This document shows, in pieces, positions 1-10,389 of a stretch of 64,000 nt of DNA. How positions within the stretch are numbered: the first letter of the stretch is position 1; every line of letters starts with the position of its first letter. The notes under the pieces are model-generated. The model ran no database searches, was not told the origin of the DNA, and saw nothing but the letters and a program-made list of their open reading frames with translations. Source of the DNA: Polytrichum commune (Eukaryota; Streptophyta; Polytrichopsida; Polytrichales; Polytrichaceae); the NCBI GenBank assembly GCA_950295325.1, contig OX485805.1, positions 7,254,501-7,318,500 on the forward strand. Reading direction: 5' to 3'. A program made the translations under genes and the position numbers.

Positions 1-646
1 AATCGTATGCAAAATTGAGTATAAATCAACACCACTTTGATTAATCATAGTGGCAATGTATGAAAGGTGTCATATCATTTCAAGAAGAACATCAACATTG
101 ACCAAACACAACAACCTAGTCTAGGATCTACTCACTCAATGAGGCAATGTAAGAAGTGTTCAACAAAAGGTGATCACTAATCTCACACTATAACTTGGCT
201 CATTTTGTGGTCATTTTCAATCAACATGCAACAGTAGTGGACGCCCCTATGTGGTGTTATGAAATCTATTTTGACAGTCAACTCTATGAGTTGCATTATG
301 ATATGAATTTTGAATTCTATTAAATTTTGGGATGTCAGTTTAGCACACATTTTCATATCTACCCTCTTGTTTACTACATATAATTTTGTATTTTATTTAT
401 GTATATCTCTCTACTCTCTTGGTCATTGCCCCAAACTACACAAAGTGTCTGGGGTTGTCACTTACCTTATCCATGGCCCCAATCTTATGAATAAAGCCAC
501 AAGACTGTATCATGCCAACAAACTTAAAGATATTGCAAACATACAGTAGATAGTCTTTTTTTCTTTTTCTTTTTCTTTTTTGGGTATACTGTTAGAAATG
601 ATCAGATGCTCTTTTGGAGGAGGAAGACAAGATGCCGAGTGGTGTC
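1..646. other. AT-rich intergenic sequence, no gene recognised
   Basis: No reading frame here looks like a protein I recognise, and I see no splice-bounded exon. The only structure I note is a pyrimidine-rich T/C tract around 551-581, just before the MITE insertion that begins at 650. Ordinary intergenic sequence. Confidence 0.6.
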
Positions 647-649
647 TAA

Positions 650-1215
650 GGGCCACTTCACACATGAGCCAAGAGCCGTGACCTTGTAATGGTGAGGACC
701 CTTGACTCTCATCCAAAGGCCGTACCATGGGTGTTGGGAAAGCCATTTTATGTAGTCTTTGGCCCTCAAGTATAGTGTGAAGTGAGAATGAACCATGTTG
801 CGGGACCATTGCATATTTTGTTGGCGAAAAAAGAGGGGAGGATTTGGTTTAATATAATATGTCTCCAAGTTTATCAATTTAAGATAACTACTTGGTGGTG
901 CTTGTCTGTCCTGGAATCTGTCCTGAAATCTGTCCTGCTGGAAAAAATATTAAAAAAATCATGGTCTCCCGGAATTTGCGTCAAGCCCACCTCTTGGAGG
1001 TGGGCCTGACGCAAATTCTGGTAGACCATGCACCCTTATCCACAACTAGCCATGTAGGACTCCATGTAGACTTTTCATCCACGAACTTTTCTTTGGGCCT
1101 TTAGGCCTTCACCTCCTAGTGTGAAGTGAACTTGGACGGTCTCCGCCTTTTCGACCAATGAGAGCTCTTACATTGCCATGGTCAAGGGCCTTCAGCCTTG
1201 TGTGTGAAGTGGCCC
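650..1215. mobile_element. Tourist-like (PIF/Harbinger-type) MITE, copy 1
   Basis: A 566-bp non-autonomous element with terminal inverted repeats that start GGGCCACTTCACACA on both strands. It is bounded by a 3-bp TAA direct repeat at 647-649 and 1216-1218. TIRs of the GGGCC type with TAA/TTA target duplications are characteristic of Tourist/PIF-Harbinger MITEs. There is no coding capacity; short frames inside are shadows of the repeat. A strong internal hairpin lies at 961-1029. A second copy with almost the same ends lies at 37512-38007, and relatives with other TIR variants lie at 12914-13434 and 28314-28758. Mobilisation would need a Harbinger transposase in trans; only decayed copies of such a gene are seen in this window. 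Confidence 0.85.
961..1029. repeat. Hairpin-forming inverted repeat inside MITE copy 1
   Basis: The two arms, roughly 962-992 and 996-1029, read as near-perfect reverse complements around a 3-base loop centred on CTTGGAG. The outermost bases are ATGGTCT and AGACCAT. The corresponding place in MITE copy 2 (about 37697-37768) has the same arrangement but many mismatches, so the hairpin belongs to the family and is best preserved here. A transcript would fold into a stem of about 30 bp. Confidence 0.8.
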
Positions 1216-1218
1216 TAA

Positions 1219-1548
1219 GTAGTTATTATAAATAAGAGAAAGAAACTAAAACTGGAAGGCACATGTTCATTAGAATTTTGTATGGTGAATGAAATCAAAC
1301 AAGTGTTCACTGGGTTAACAATTGGAATGATTGAAGTTTGAGTCTACATATTATTTATGCTAGATAATAGGATCAAGTGGCAAGCACATAATAACATGAC
1401 AAGAATGCCCTGATTCGACATAGGATAGATCTGCATTATGTGATGTCCAGAGCTTAACTTGCCTGTCAAAATATGGGTCTGTAAGACCTTGCAAGATGTT
1501 CAACCCCGCTCAGCAAATCTCGAAGAGGTCAATATAATTCAAAGCATA
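1219..1548. other. Downstream flank of the membrane-protein gene
   Basis: About 330 bases between MITE copy 1 and the stop codon of the minus-strand membrane-protein gene. Presumably it includes that gene's 3' untranslated region. I see no convincing polyadenylation signal or other feature. Confidence 0.5.
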
Positions 1549-4278
1549 TTAGGGGTTGCCTGGCAACAACGAGTGTCCTGGGTTGCACAATACTTGTCTA
1601 ATGGTAACTAAAAATGTAGCCGAGAACAAGACTAAGACAACAATCACAGCACTGATGAAATAGCTCAGTATCGTTTTCCTCTGAGCCTTTAACCTCCTTA
1701 GAGCTTTATACTTCCTCACCTCAAACAAGAATTTCGGCCCATCAAAATTGAGGCGTCTGAGCTGATCCGCCACTTGCTGCAAAATAAGAATGTGTGATTG
1801 CCAAGTTGGTCATGGGAGGCTAAAAACAAAAGCCTTCGTAAGGTTGCATGGACTCCATGAGCCTCAAAGCACTCAAACCATTAACAATACATATTTACTT
1901 TGACAGTTTCATATCTCAAAACCTTCACCAAGTAGATTTTAATGTCCAAGAATGTGTTTGAAGCATCAAACTTAAGAAAGAAAAAATGTAGTACACCTTA
2001 TATGGACTGTGAGCTACAATGGTCGTTTACATATAGTTATATACTCAAAACCTAAAATGTGCAAATTTGAAAGGAATCCATTATAGGTCACTTATAAGTT
2101 TCACTTCAAGAACTCATTAGATTCACATGGCTTCCAGATCTATAGCAAGCTCAACTTTCATGTTCTCATAAAAATAGGGATTTGCATATGTACTCACCTT
2201 ACATTGCTTAAGTAGATTTTATTTTTTCCATCAATCCCACATATGTCCTGAAAATGCCTCAAGTGTTCACAATAAGGTGCACTCACCCTACATTGGTAGA
2301 AGTGTCCACATAAAGTATGTGGGCCTTATGTGGTCATTCTTTTTTTCATCATACACCTAGATTTGCATGGTATATGGCAAGGCTTGTAATTACAAATGGA
2401 CACCAAAAATATGAGCTCGTTGGTATCCGCTATATTACAATGAGATTGGACTATGGTCTAATATTATAGACATCATCCTAGGTTAAATAATCAACACTGA
2501 CAATTGGGAGGCTCTATGTGCTTGTTTTAGAACAAAGATAAATTATCTTCACTTTGACCTCTTATAACTTTTGCATCTCATAAAATGACAATCTTCGTGA
2601 TTCGCAACTACTAACTTGATGAGACAATTCTCAAGCCAATCTGATGACCATTTTCTTTTGTGGAGTTGAAAAGGACCCATAATAAGGCCACATAAGGTAA
2701 GTGAGCCTAATTTGGTTACTTATCTTAAACATACTCCTATATTTGAGTGTTGTATATTGAGGTGTGGATCTAAGAACAAAAAACCAACATGACATCATGT
2801 GGTTTGTAGAGATTAGACCATGTGCTCAGAATTTGTTAACGTTCTAAACTCAATAGGCAATGTAATTGGAGGGACCGATATGACCAGAAAGAAAAGAAAA
2901 GAAAAAGTAACGCCTGCACATTGTGCTGGCGTGAATGCGAGCCCGTTGTCCGAATGCTAAACACGGCGGGCCGTGTTGTAGCATGGGGAGTTATACCTCC
3001 GTTAGGAGGTGGGCTCTGTTAGTAAAAAGAAAGAGAAAGTGTAGTGTAAGGGGGTTATTGTAAAGGAGTGGTGGGGAAATATTTAGGGGGGTGCAACGGG
3101 ATTTTTTTTGTTATCGAGTTTTCTTTTATTTAAAACGAGGTATGTGAGATATTTGATGGCATTTTGGTGTATGTTTTTCATGAGGATTTTGATATTAGAT
3201 TTTGGGATTTTGAGGTCTTCTAATTTTTTGATGGAGTGTTCGTGTATGGCACCTCTAACTCCTGCTGTGATGGTTATAAGAGGGTTTATTTTCCATCCCT
3301 TGCTTTGTATAGTGTTGATTAATGGATCGTATTTGGCATGTGACCATAAACAAGAGAATCTTCACTTTGCTTACGAGAAAAATGGCTACAAACACAATAT
3401 CCTGCTATGGGTTGTAGTAGGGCAGCACGTGTAAGATATCGAGTGTAACACAATATCGAATGAAGACACGTGAGGATGCATCGTGCGCTAATCATTGACT
3501 TGCACTAATTGTGTCAATGAACGGGGAGAATCGACCGCTGGTTACAGATGAACTGGTTGAATTTGAGAAATAACAGGTTCAAATTCAAGACTTCAGGAAA
3601 ACTACCAATCCATTTAGAGGAATTTACAGAACATTGCCCAATTCAGTAAAGAGAAACTGAAAGATTTCGACATGCCACGGGTTGATCTTGGAAACACTAG
3701 GATCTCGACTGATTATGGCCAGAAATCTCCCCAGGCACTGAACTGCGTGTTTCATAACTTCCGAGAATTTAGTGGTTGCAGAGATAATTTAGTAAAAGTG
3801 TCCCTTCGAGACCAGAATACCTTACGGTCCTCGTGAGGATAGGAAAGATGAGCTTTACCTTGCGTGTGATGTCTTCTGAGCCGATCGTCTTCTCCAGCGA
3901 CCAAACGGTGTAGAATTTCTGAATCACCCCGCCCACTGTGACAAGCGAAGCAAGCGCCGATAATGTGAAGGCCGACCACCAGTTGTTGCAGTGCAACAAG
4001 TTCGATTGCGCCACGGCCGTGAGCAACACCCCTTGAAACACACTGTAAAACCCTATCAGCTGGTAGATCTCGTTGCGTACAGACAAGCTCTGCTTCGTTT
4101 TCTTCTCCACCCTAGAAGCAAACAGTTTGTCCTTCGCCGTCCAAATCTCCAACGCCACATTGTAGAACAGGGGCTTGTCTTCAGGATCCCACTTCCTCAT
4201 CCACATGATGTTCTTAATTTCTCCCTCCAACTCGTCCGGAATGTCTATGTCTATGTTCACGTCCACGGCCGCCATCAT
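1549..4278 (-). CDS. Two-exon small plant membrane protein of unknown function
   Basis: Exon 1 is 4278-3859 (140 codons) and exon 2 is 1776-1549 (75 codons plus stop), giving 215 residues. The donor reads CGCAAG|GTAAAG and the acceptor TTTGCAG|CAAGTG. Both exon ends fall in phase 0 and the join stays open. The start is the first of two tandem Met codons. The N-terminal ~75 residues are charged and hydrophilic (DIDIPDELEGEIKNIMW). They are followed by two hydrophobic stretches (near residues 75-95 and 101-120). Exon 2 adds a basic stretch and a third strong membrane segment (SYFISAVIVVLVLFSATFLV) near the C-terminus. I recognise no catalytic motif; it resembles lineage-expanded plant membrane proteins without known role. 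Degenerate relatives of exon 1 occur at 39394-39739 and possibly 7355-7642, so the family has duplicated locally. Existence as a gene is well supported; function is unknown. Confidence 0.75.
1777..3858 (-). other. Intron of the membrane-protein gene, containing a dispersed repeat
   Basis: A 2,082-bp intron between the two exons. Positions about 3520-3740 are clearly related to 54960-55230, sharing the run GGGGAGAA, the motif GTTTGAGAAATAAC or a close variant, and an ending near AAAATCTCCC; this is a dispersed repeat fragment. Near 2890-3060 there is a short GC-richer patch with inverted pieces of AACACGGC/GCCGTGTT. A 108-residue open frame at 3108-3434 on the plus strand resembles nothing I know, and I do not call it a gene. 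Confidence 0.6.
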
Positions 4279-4363
4279 TCAACAACCAAACTTCTTCGAT
4301 CGGACTGGAGCTGAATCTACTAGTCTGCAACCTTGCACAGATAAGATCTAAACGGTTGAGGTT

Positions 4364-4461
4364 TTTGACCTATTCACTGTACATGTCTGCAACAATCAGC
4401 TAAGCTTCCGCCTTTGACCTAATCACTGTACATGTCTGCAACAATCAGCTAAGCTTCCGCC
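4364..4461. promoter_or_regulatory. Perfectly phased 49-bp tandem duplication upstream of the membrane-protein gene, each unit with a W-box
   Basis: Units 4364-4412 and 4413-4461 differ at about one base. Each begins TTTGACC, and TTGACC is the W-box core bound by WRKY factors. The pair lies 86-183 bases upstream of the minus-strand start codon at 4278, the expected promoter or 5' UTR interval. The duplication itself is seen directly. Regulatory meaning is inferred from position and the known motif. Confidence 0.55.
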
Positions 4462-5542
4462 TGCATGACCGATGAGCCCTAACCTCTTCTCGCATGTTTC
4501 TAGTACTCTTTTGACGCACAGCCAAGAGTTTCAGTGTATTATCTAAGGTAGATATGGCTCAATTGGACTAGTTCTGAACCTGGAAGTCAGAATACTTGTA
4601 AGTCTAAGTTTCTAATGACTAACGAACCTTGGAGGAGACCTTAACGATGAAGCTAAGCCCATGAAGGAAGTGTTATGAAAATTTATTAAGATCTACAACT
4701 GGGGATAAAGGTGCTGCACTGTCTACTTCCTCACTGTTTAGGATAGAAATCCCAACATGTAGGAATACCTTAATTAAGATTCCATGAAAAACCTTAAACA
4801 TATGGACAACATCCACGGCCAAATGGTTTTTCAGTCTCTGCAAATCCTACTTGCTCCGCTTTGTAGGATTTGCATAGTAAATTGCAAGCAACCTGCCCCA
4901 AGAAACTAAGGGGCAAAGGGAGCTGGGGTATCCTCTACCCTACAATTGTACAAGTGGAGTAACTAAAACCGTCAAGGCTGACAATTTCTCTGTGGCAAGG
5001 GGATTTAAGTGGCAGAATAATTTCAAGGATGAACAATACCATCAGTTCCAGAGATTCTCAAGTAATGAGACTTAAAAAGAAATCTGAGCTACAACCATGG
5101 ACTGCCAATAACATCATCATCCAAACACCACTTGCTAGGGATTGCCTCTGAAGAGATTGACATCTCGTGCTTCACGCTAGGAAAGTTTGAAAGTACGAAC
5201 GCCTTCGGTCCTGGAGCACATCGATTCATACCTACAGATATATTAACCACCATCACAACCATGTATCCACAATCATCTTCTATGTAAACGCAACAATGCC
5301 ATTTAATGTGTTGGCAGTCCATCACACTCACAGAGCAGTGTTCATATATTTGAAGTTTCTGGTCCAGAATATACTCTACTAATCTTCCACATCTCCTAAT
5401 ACTAGAATATCCTTGTCTTAATAGTTTCCATGTGCAGCATCATCATTGCAACTAATTCTCCTCATAAACTTGTAATACCTCAAGATAAGTTGTTAATAGT
5501 TAGTAAAACCAATACCTCAAGAAGCATTCCTAGCTAAAAACC
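4462..5542. other. Intergenic region between the two minus-strand host genes
   Basis: About 1.1 kb with no recognised gene. A minus-strand frame at 5089-5331 (80 residues, Cys-rich start) has no features I can link to a family. The final 150 bases probably include the 3' UTR of the 5543-5926 gene. Confidence 0.45.
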
Positions 5543-5926
5543 TCAAACTGATTCGGCCTTGCGATTCCAAAGTTTCAGAGCCCAGCTGAAGAGCCGAGAG
5601 CCCTCTGATTTGCCTTTGGCATCCGCTCTTTTATCACCATCAAAGGTATACGTATTCTGAACATCATCACCCTTGATAATCCTAATTGTGGAATATTCAG
5701 CACAATCATCAGAGGTCACCAAAACCTTTTGACCATGAATGCCAGTTGCGACCACATATTCACGGTATGTGGCATTGTGATCAATTTCTACGCTGTGTTG
5801 GTTATTTGGGGCTTTTACACCAAGATTGCAAACATGTGTATAAAAGCCTGCATTTCCCTCCTTCAACACAAAAGGTATATCTGTAGCATTAACAAACTTA
5901 GTTGTCGTCTTGCCCATCTTTGACAA
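5543..5926 (-). CDS. Uncharacterised 127-residue plant protein, single exon
   Basis: A complete minus-strand frame from ATG at 5926 to the stop at 5543. A second Met at codon 4 is an alternative start. There is no signal peptide or membrane segment. The first ~95 residues alternate polar and hydrophobic residues in a beta-strand-like pattern (KFVNATDIPFVLKEGN, then YREYVVAT, then YSTIRIIKGDD). The C-terminal ~30 residues are basic and charged (GDKRADAKGKSEGSR), ending FSWALKLWNRKAESV. The composition is that of a real soluble protein. I associate it loosely with small plant proteins annotated only as domains of unknown function, and cannot name it. It lies on the same strand as the membrane-protein gene, 1.26 kb upstream of that gene's start codon. 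Confidence 0.6.
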   Translation of the reverse strand: MSKMGKTTTKFVNATDIPFVLKEGNAGFYTHVCNLGVKAPNNQHSVEIDHNATYREYVVATGIHGQKVLVTSDDCAEYSTIRIIKGDDVQNTYTFDGDKRADAKGKSEGSRLFSWALKLWNRKAESV

Positions 5927-8879
5927 TTTATTTCACCTGTACAACAACACACTCTTATTGCCTCAGATCTCTGACAAGATTGTATAATTTTGCACGATTT
6001 AAGAGGCAGAGATACATGTCAGCGCAATCTGCAGATCAGACTTACTTGGCTCAAGGGACAATACTACGGCCTTTTCGACTACAGGAGAAATTTCGTGCAA
6101 GTTATTTAGTCTAATGTCATCACCAATCTTTAAAACAGTTGATCGATAACAAGGGAAGCCTTTGTTCTCTTCTCTAATCTAACATGATCACAAGAATTTT
6201 TTTGCCACAACTGAGAAAATGCATGTCTAAAATGAGAGCTAAAGTTCCTCCAAACAGAATGCAGCACGCTTATTGATGTTCAGACGAACTATACAAAACT
6301 TGAGTGCTGAATCTCTGCAAAATGGAATCTTGGTTTTTCTCATCTTACATCTGTCCTCGTCTACTAGAGCAAAAAGTCATGAAAAGCAGTTGAACAGAGA
6401 TTTCATTGAATTACTTGTAGATGATGGCATAGACAATTGCAAGCAATCGATTTTTCGTCCGCATTGCATAAGTGAGGAATTACGCACCAAGCCATTGATA
6501 CGGATCCTTCAGGTGTTCATTCTGTATAAGAATAGCTCAGCCACAGATGGTGGACAAGCGCCAGACAAGAGGTTGAAGCCTGGGTGGCACAAAATCTTGT
6601 AATTTGTTGAAGCAAGAAATGTATCCAAGACACTGCACACTGCACACACAGCATACATATTGTTAGATGTCTGCACCTGTTCCAGGTTTGAATACTCTGA
6701 GAATCTCTTCCCTACCTCCAAAAGGATAAAAATTTATCATATTTGCTCCTCGCAGCTTGTGCGAAATTCGTCTAGAGTCCACACTACACATCGGTCAGGG
6801 TTACCATTACAAATGCAAGTGGTCAGCATGTAATGTTGAATCAGTGTCGTTGCAGACCATTCACGGTTCAATGTCTTCACATGGGTGATCGAAAATTTTC
6901 CCAACGGCTTATCCAACATCAGTTCAAATGCTTTATGTTGATTCAACATTGATCTAAAGTATGAAAATGGTAGGAGTGCAGCTTTATGGGCAACAGAGCA
7001 CTTCGAGGTTATACATCTTGACAACATTTCGCTGCAGTACTCGTCTCCTTCCAAGATTACTGAAGAGCTGATAAGGCTAGTTTCGTTGATGCGCATGAGA
7101 TGGTGGGAGCTGATGTAAGGAAGCGAACAGAAGTAGGGCTTGCTCAAATATAAATTAAGCGGGAACTACAGAGGGTGAGCCTCTCTCACCCCATTTGCGT
7201 CATGTCATCACAAACCTCTACACCCGTATGTATTGACTCAAATCATTTGTGCACTGAATCAACATAAAGCAACCAAGGTTGAAAACAAGATAGTAAGGAG
7301 GTCGAATCAAGGAGATAACTTAACTTAGACATTGTGGCTTGTGAGTAAGTTAAGTTAATCCTGGCTATGGTGGCGATGCAGGCGAAAGTTAAGCTGATAG
7401 ACAGATCGCATGACTCTGTAAGAGAGGAGGAGATCGGACTTACTGGGGCACACTTGATAATCTGTGAGGCGAATTATTTGTATACACTGCAACACCAAGC
7501 TGTAAAATTCTATCAGCTGGCAGTGGATCGGATCTCGTTCTTCTTCAGGGGGCAACGGTGGTGTGCTTCCTGTGAATGCTGGAACTTGCTCCTGCCCGCT
7601 CTTCAACTTGGCTAACCAAAAGCTTGTGACTCCTGCTCCCACTCCACAATCGCAACCTGTTTCCCCGACGATTAAATTTAAGTAAGTACAACACGTTTGA
7701 TCGTCTAGGTCTCCTGATTCTACACAATGGACAATGCTCTACCGACAAGGAGACTCATGCCCCCATCACACCAAACTTCCTGTCAACTTCCGGATGTGAA
7801 ATAGTCGGGGATTCCACTACGGCCGGATGCCAAGTTGCTCAGTCAAACGAGTTGGCGTAAAAATGACGGTGGAAATTTCATGACTTTTGGGGAAGAACTA
7901 TTCTTCCTCCTATAATGAACCCACCTCTCCCTCTTTAGTATGACACGGTTAGGAAACACCAAATAAAATCGTACTATCGAGGTGTCGTCTTCTGATTAAT
8001 ATGATAAATGGTGTAAAGTTGTCATATTATTGAGGGAATACGAAAACATAAGTAATATGAACTTAAAAATATATACCACGAGTTTAAGCAATATAGAGGG
8101 TATGACATAATAACTTATAACTCCAAACAAATACAAATATTCTCAAGAACTCTTGAAATAGGAGGCCAAAGATCTTTGGTGTTGCCCTACCCAAGTTAGC
8201 AACTGTCCTCTTATCTAAATTCCCTACTAACTTTTGAAAACTAATAATTTCATTAACATCAAGATATAAAGAGGTTTCTAACAAGAAACTAGACAACAAT
8301 GATGCATGACGTTTAGCATCATCAAACTTTACTATGGGTGGAGCAACATCATCCACATCCACACTAGTAACCCTAATTTTCATTAAGTTCCCAAGTAGTT
8401 CCCAAGTGAAAATGGATGTATTCTAGATGTACATAACATAGATGAACAAAATTTTAGCATTAACCACCTCTTTAATATGACAAAACGGAGATTCTAAATG
8501 TCACATCATCGAGTGGCGTAGTCGTATAAAAGAGGGAGTTTTAAACTAAAAAGTTCGGTCTCGCAAAAATGTGTCGTAATATCGAGGGTGTTGTATAAAC
8601 AAGTGCCATATTAACGAGGTTAGACTGTATAACTTTTGTCCCAAGTTCTTCGTCATCTTTAAGACTCTTTTCAAGTGTTCAATTCATCATTTGTGTTGGG
8701 CACAAAATTGTTAAAAGCGTAGTGTATGCTACAATGGACCCATTAGAGTTTTTTATGATGTCCCCTTTGCTCCAAAATGATGGAGATAGTTGTAGTATTA
8801 TGTCTTTGTTATTTACAATGATTATTGTGAGTGAGGTTATCCAATGACAATTTACCATGAGTGGTGGTAATTTTCACGT
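5927..8879. other. Intergenic region with weak open frames only
   Basis: The minus-strand frame 6737-7147 (136 residues) has ordinary composition but no motif I recognise and could be chance or an eroded gene. Frames at 6273-6602 and 7367-7748 overlap on opposite strands and are not convincing. Positions about 7490-7560 share a short block with exon 1 of the 1549-4278 gene and are listed separately. From about 7900 to 8700 the sequence is AT-rich without visible features. Confidence 0.45.
7355..7642 (-). pseudogene. Possible eroded fragment of the membrane-protein exon 1
   Basis: The minus-strand translation contains CQLIEFYSLVLQCIQII, which aligns by eye with YQLIGFYSVFQGVLLTA in the intact gene at 1549-4278. 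The nucleotides match locally too: CTGTAAAA, then a stretch ending CTATCAGCTGG, on the plus strand in both places. Similarity fades outside about 60-70 bases, so this may be a very old duplicate or a chance match. Confidence 0.3.
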
Positions 8880-9830
8880 TCGAGTCGTATGTGGAGGGTT
8901 TCACAAAGGATTTTTGAAATTTTGACTCACAAGTTCATGATACTTTATGGATTAACAAATATAGAAGGACCTACACATTTTTTTTTTAATCTAGTGAAAT
9001 TTTTGAGACCTTATGTAGAACATGAATCTATCAATTATAGAGCAATTATTGAGGTTGATCGTACTATAGCTATGGTCTTGCATAAGTTAGCATTTGGCTA
9101 TTCCAATAAACACATTGCCAACATTTATTGTGTTGGACAATAAATGATTCGGAAATATACTTTTATTGTTACAAAGGTTTTGGCTAATCCAATAAAAAAT
9201 CATTAGTGTTCCTCAAGGTGAAAGATTGGTATCGATTATAGCACACTTGAAGAATTTGATTGGGTTAGGAAATATGTGCGGGCCATTAATGGCACCCACA
9301 TCAAATAGCTAAAAAAATCTTATTAACTTAATTCATTTTGATTATTGAACTTGCATGATCATCATTCAATATTTTTACGAGGTGTTTATGATGCTAATCT
9401 TGTGTTTCGAGATGTGTGTGTGAGGGGACCCAGAGGAACTCACGATGCTATTGAGTTTCAAGTTACTTTTTTTTTACAAGGAATTTTTGGGAGAGATCAA
9501 TTTTACAAGAATCAACTATTCAATTAGGTTGTCAGCTAATTCAACTGTGCATTGCATATGATTCTACCTATTCGTTGATGATCCATATTATAAAGGCATT
9601 TTCTAATCAAGGCAATGGTGATATGTGTAAAGATGCTTTTGACAAAGAATTTAGAAGGGATAAGGTTAAAATTGAAAATGCTTTTACTCATCTCAAGAAT
9701 AATTGGAAAGTTCTTAAGTGTCTTAATTTCACTATCCCATATGTAGGCTAAATCATTAATTTGTGTCGTGTTCCACACAACTTTTATAGGATGAATAGTG
9801 AACATATTTCAAGTGGACATATATAGTGGA
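8880..9830 (+). pseudogene. PIF/Harbinger transposase pseudogene, copy 1
   Basis: Conserved blocks of the plant PIF/Harbinger DDE transposase (ALP1-like nuclease fold) occur in order but in several frames and with stops. Near 9040-9140 is the helical part (RTIAMVLHKLAFGYSNKHIA). Near 9285 is the first catalytic block, here AINGTHI where the family has AIDGTHI, so the first Asp is replaced by Asn. Near 9360-9460 is SIFLRGVYDANLVFRDV followed by GTHDA with the second Asp. Near 9560 is a DSTYSLM block, and near 9670-9730 the Glu block IENAFTHLKNNWKVLK. Stops between blocks and the lost Asp make it non-functional. It would have cut and pasted elements such as the Tourist-like MITEs in this window. 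Confidence 0.8.
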
Positions 9831-10389
9831 TGCTCATCCAAACCTTGATAAATCGAGGGTTCCAAGAAGACCGACTACTGGGAGAGCATCTAGACTTGAT
9901 GCAATTGCCATTTGACATGCTATTTTCAAAAAATGATTAGATATCATGTCAGACGACTAATCACATTTTGTAATTCATTTTATTATATTATGACGTGAAT
10001 TTTGAAATTCATCTATTTTATTTATTACATATGTGAATATGTCAACATTAAATATCTTTTGATTGTCTTCAATATATGTATGGTAACATATCATAGAACC
10101 ATGCACTAGTTGTAGGTGGTTTTGAAGTGCTCTAGAGGATTGAGATTGTAATCATTGAACCAAAAGAATCGGCATCAGAGTAAACCTAAAGATTGGAACA
10201 TGTACCCAATTTAATTTAGAAATACTAGGATATTGACCAATCAAGGTATGTGGGTGTTATTTGGTCATTTTTCCATGTTCTCCAATTTCTACTAATTAGA
10301 TTGACACAAAAAAATAGTTCAGTTCCATTAGTAAATTTTACAACAACACATATGGACAAACTGGCTTGAAAATTGGACTTCGATTGATT
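9831..10389. repeat. Downstream part of Harbinger copy 1, shared with 14560-15010
   Basis: This AT-rich stretch aligns by eye with 14560-15010, sharing runs such as TTCATTTTATTATATTATGA and the block around AATACTAGGATATTGACCAA. Because it follows the transposase remnant in both places, it is most simply the 3' non-coding part of the same Harbinger-type element. I could not define terminal inverted repeats. Confidence 0.6.

Noticed and set aside
961-1029. A microRNA precursor
   Set aside because: A MITE hairpin alone is not evidence of a miRNA; no small-RNA data. Reported only as a hairpin.
3108-3434. 108-residue plus-strand frame in the intron
   Set aside because: Hydrophobic, biased composition, no homologue recognised, lies in an intron of an opposite-strand gene.
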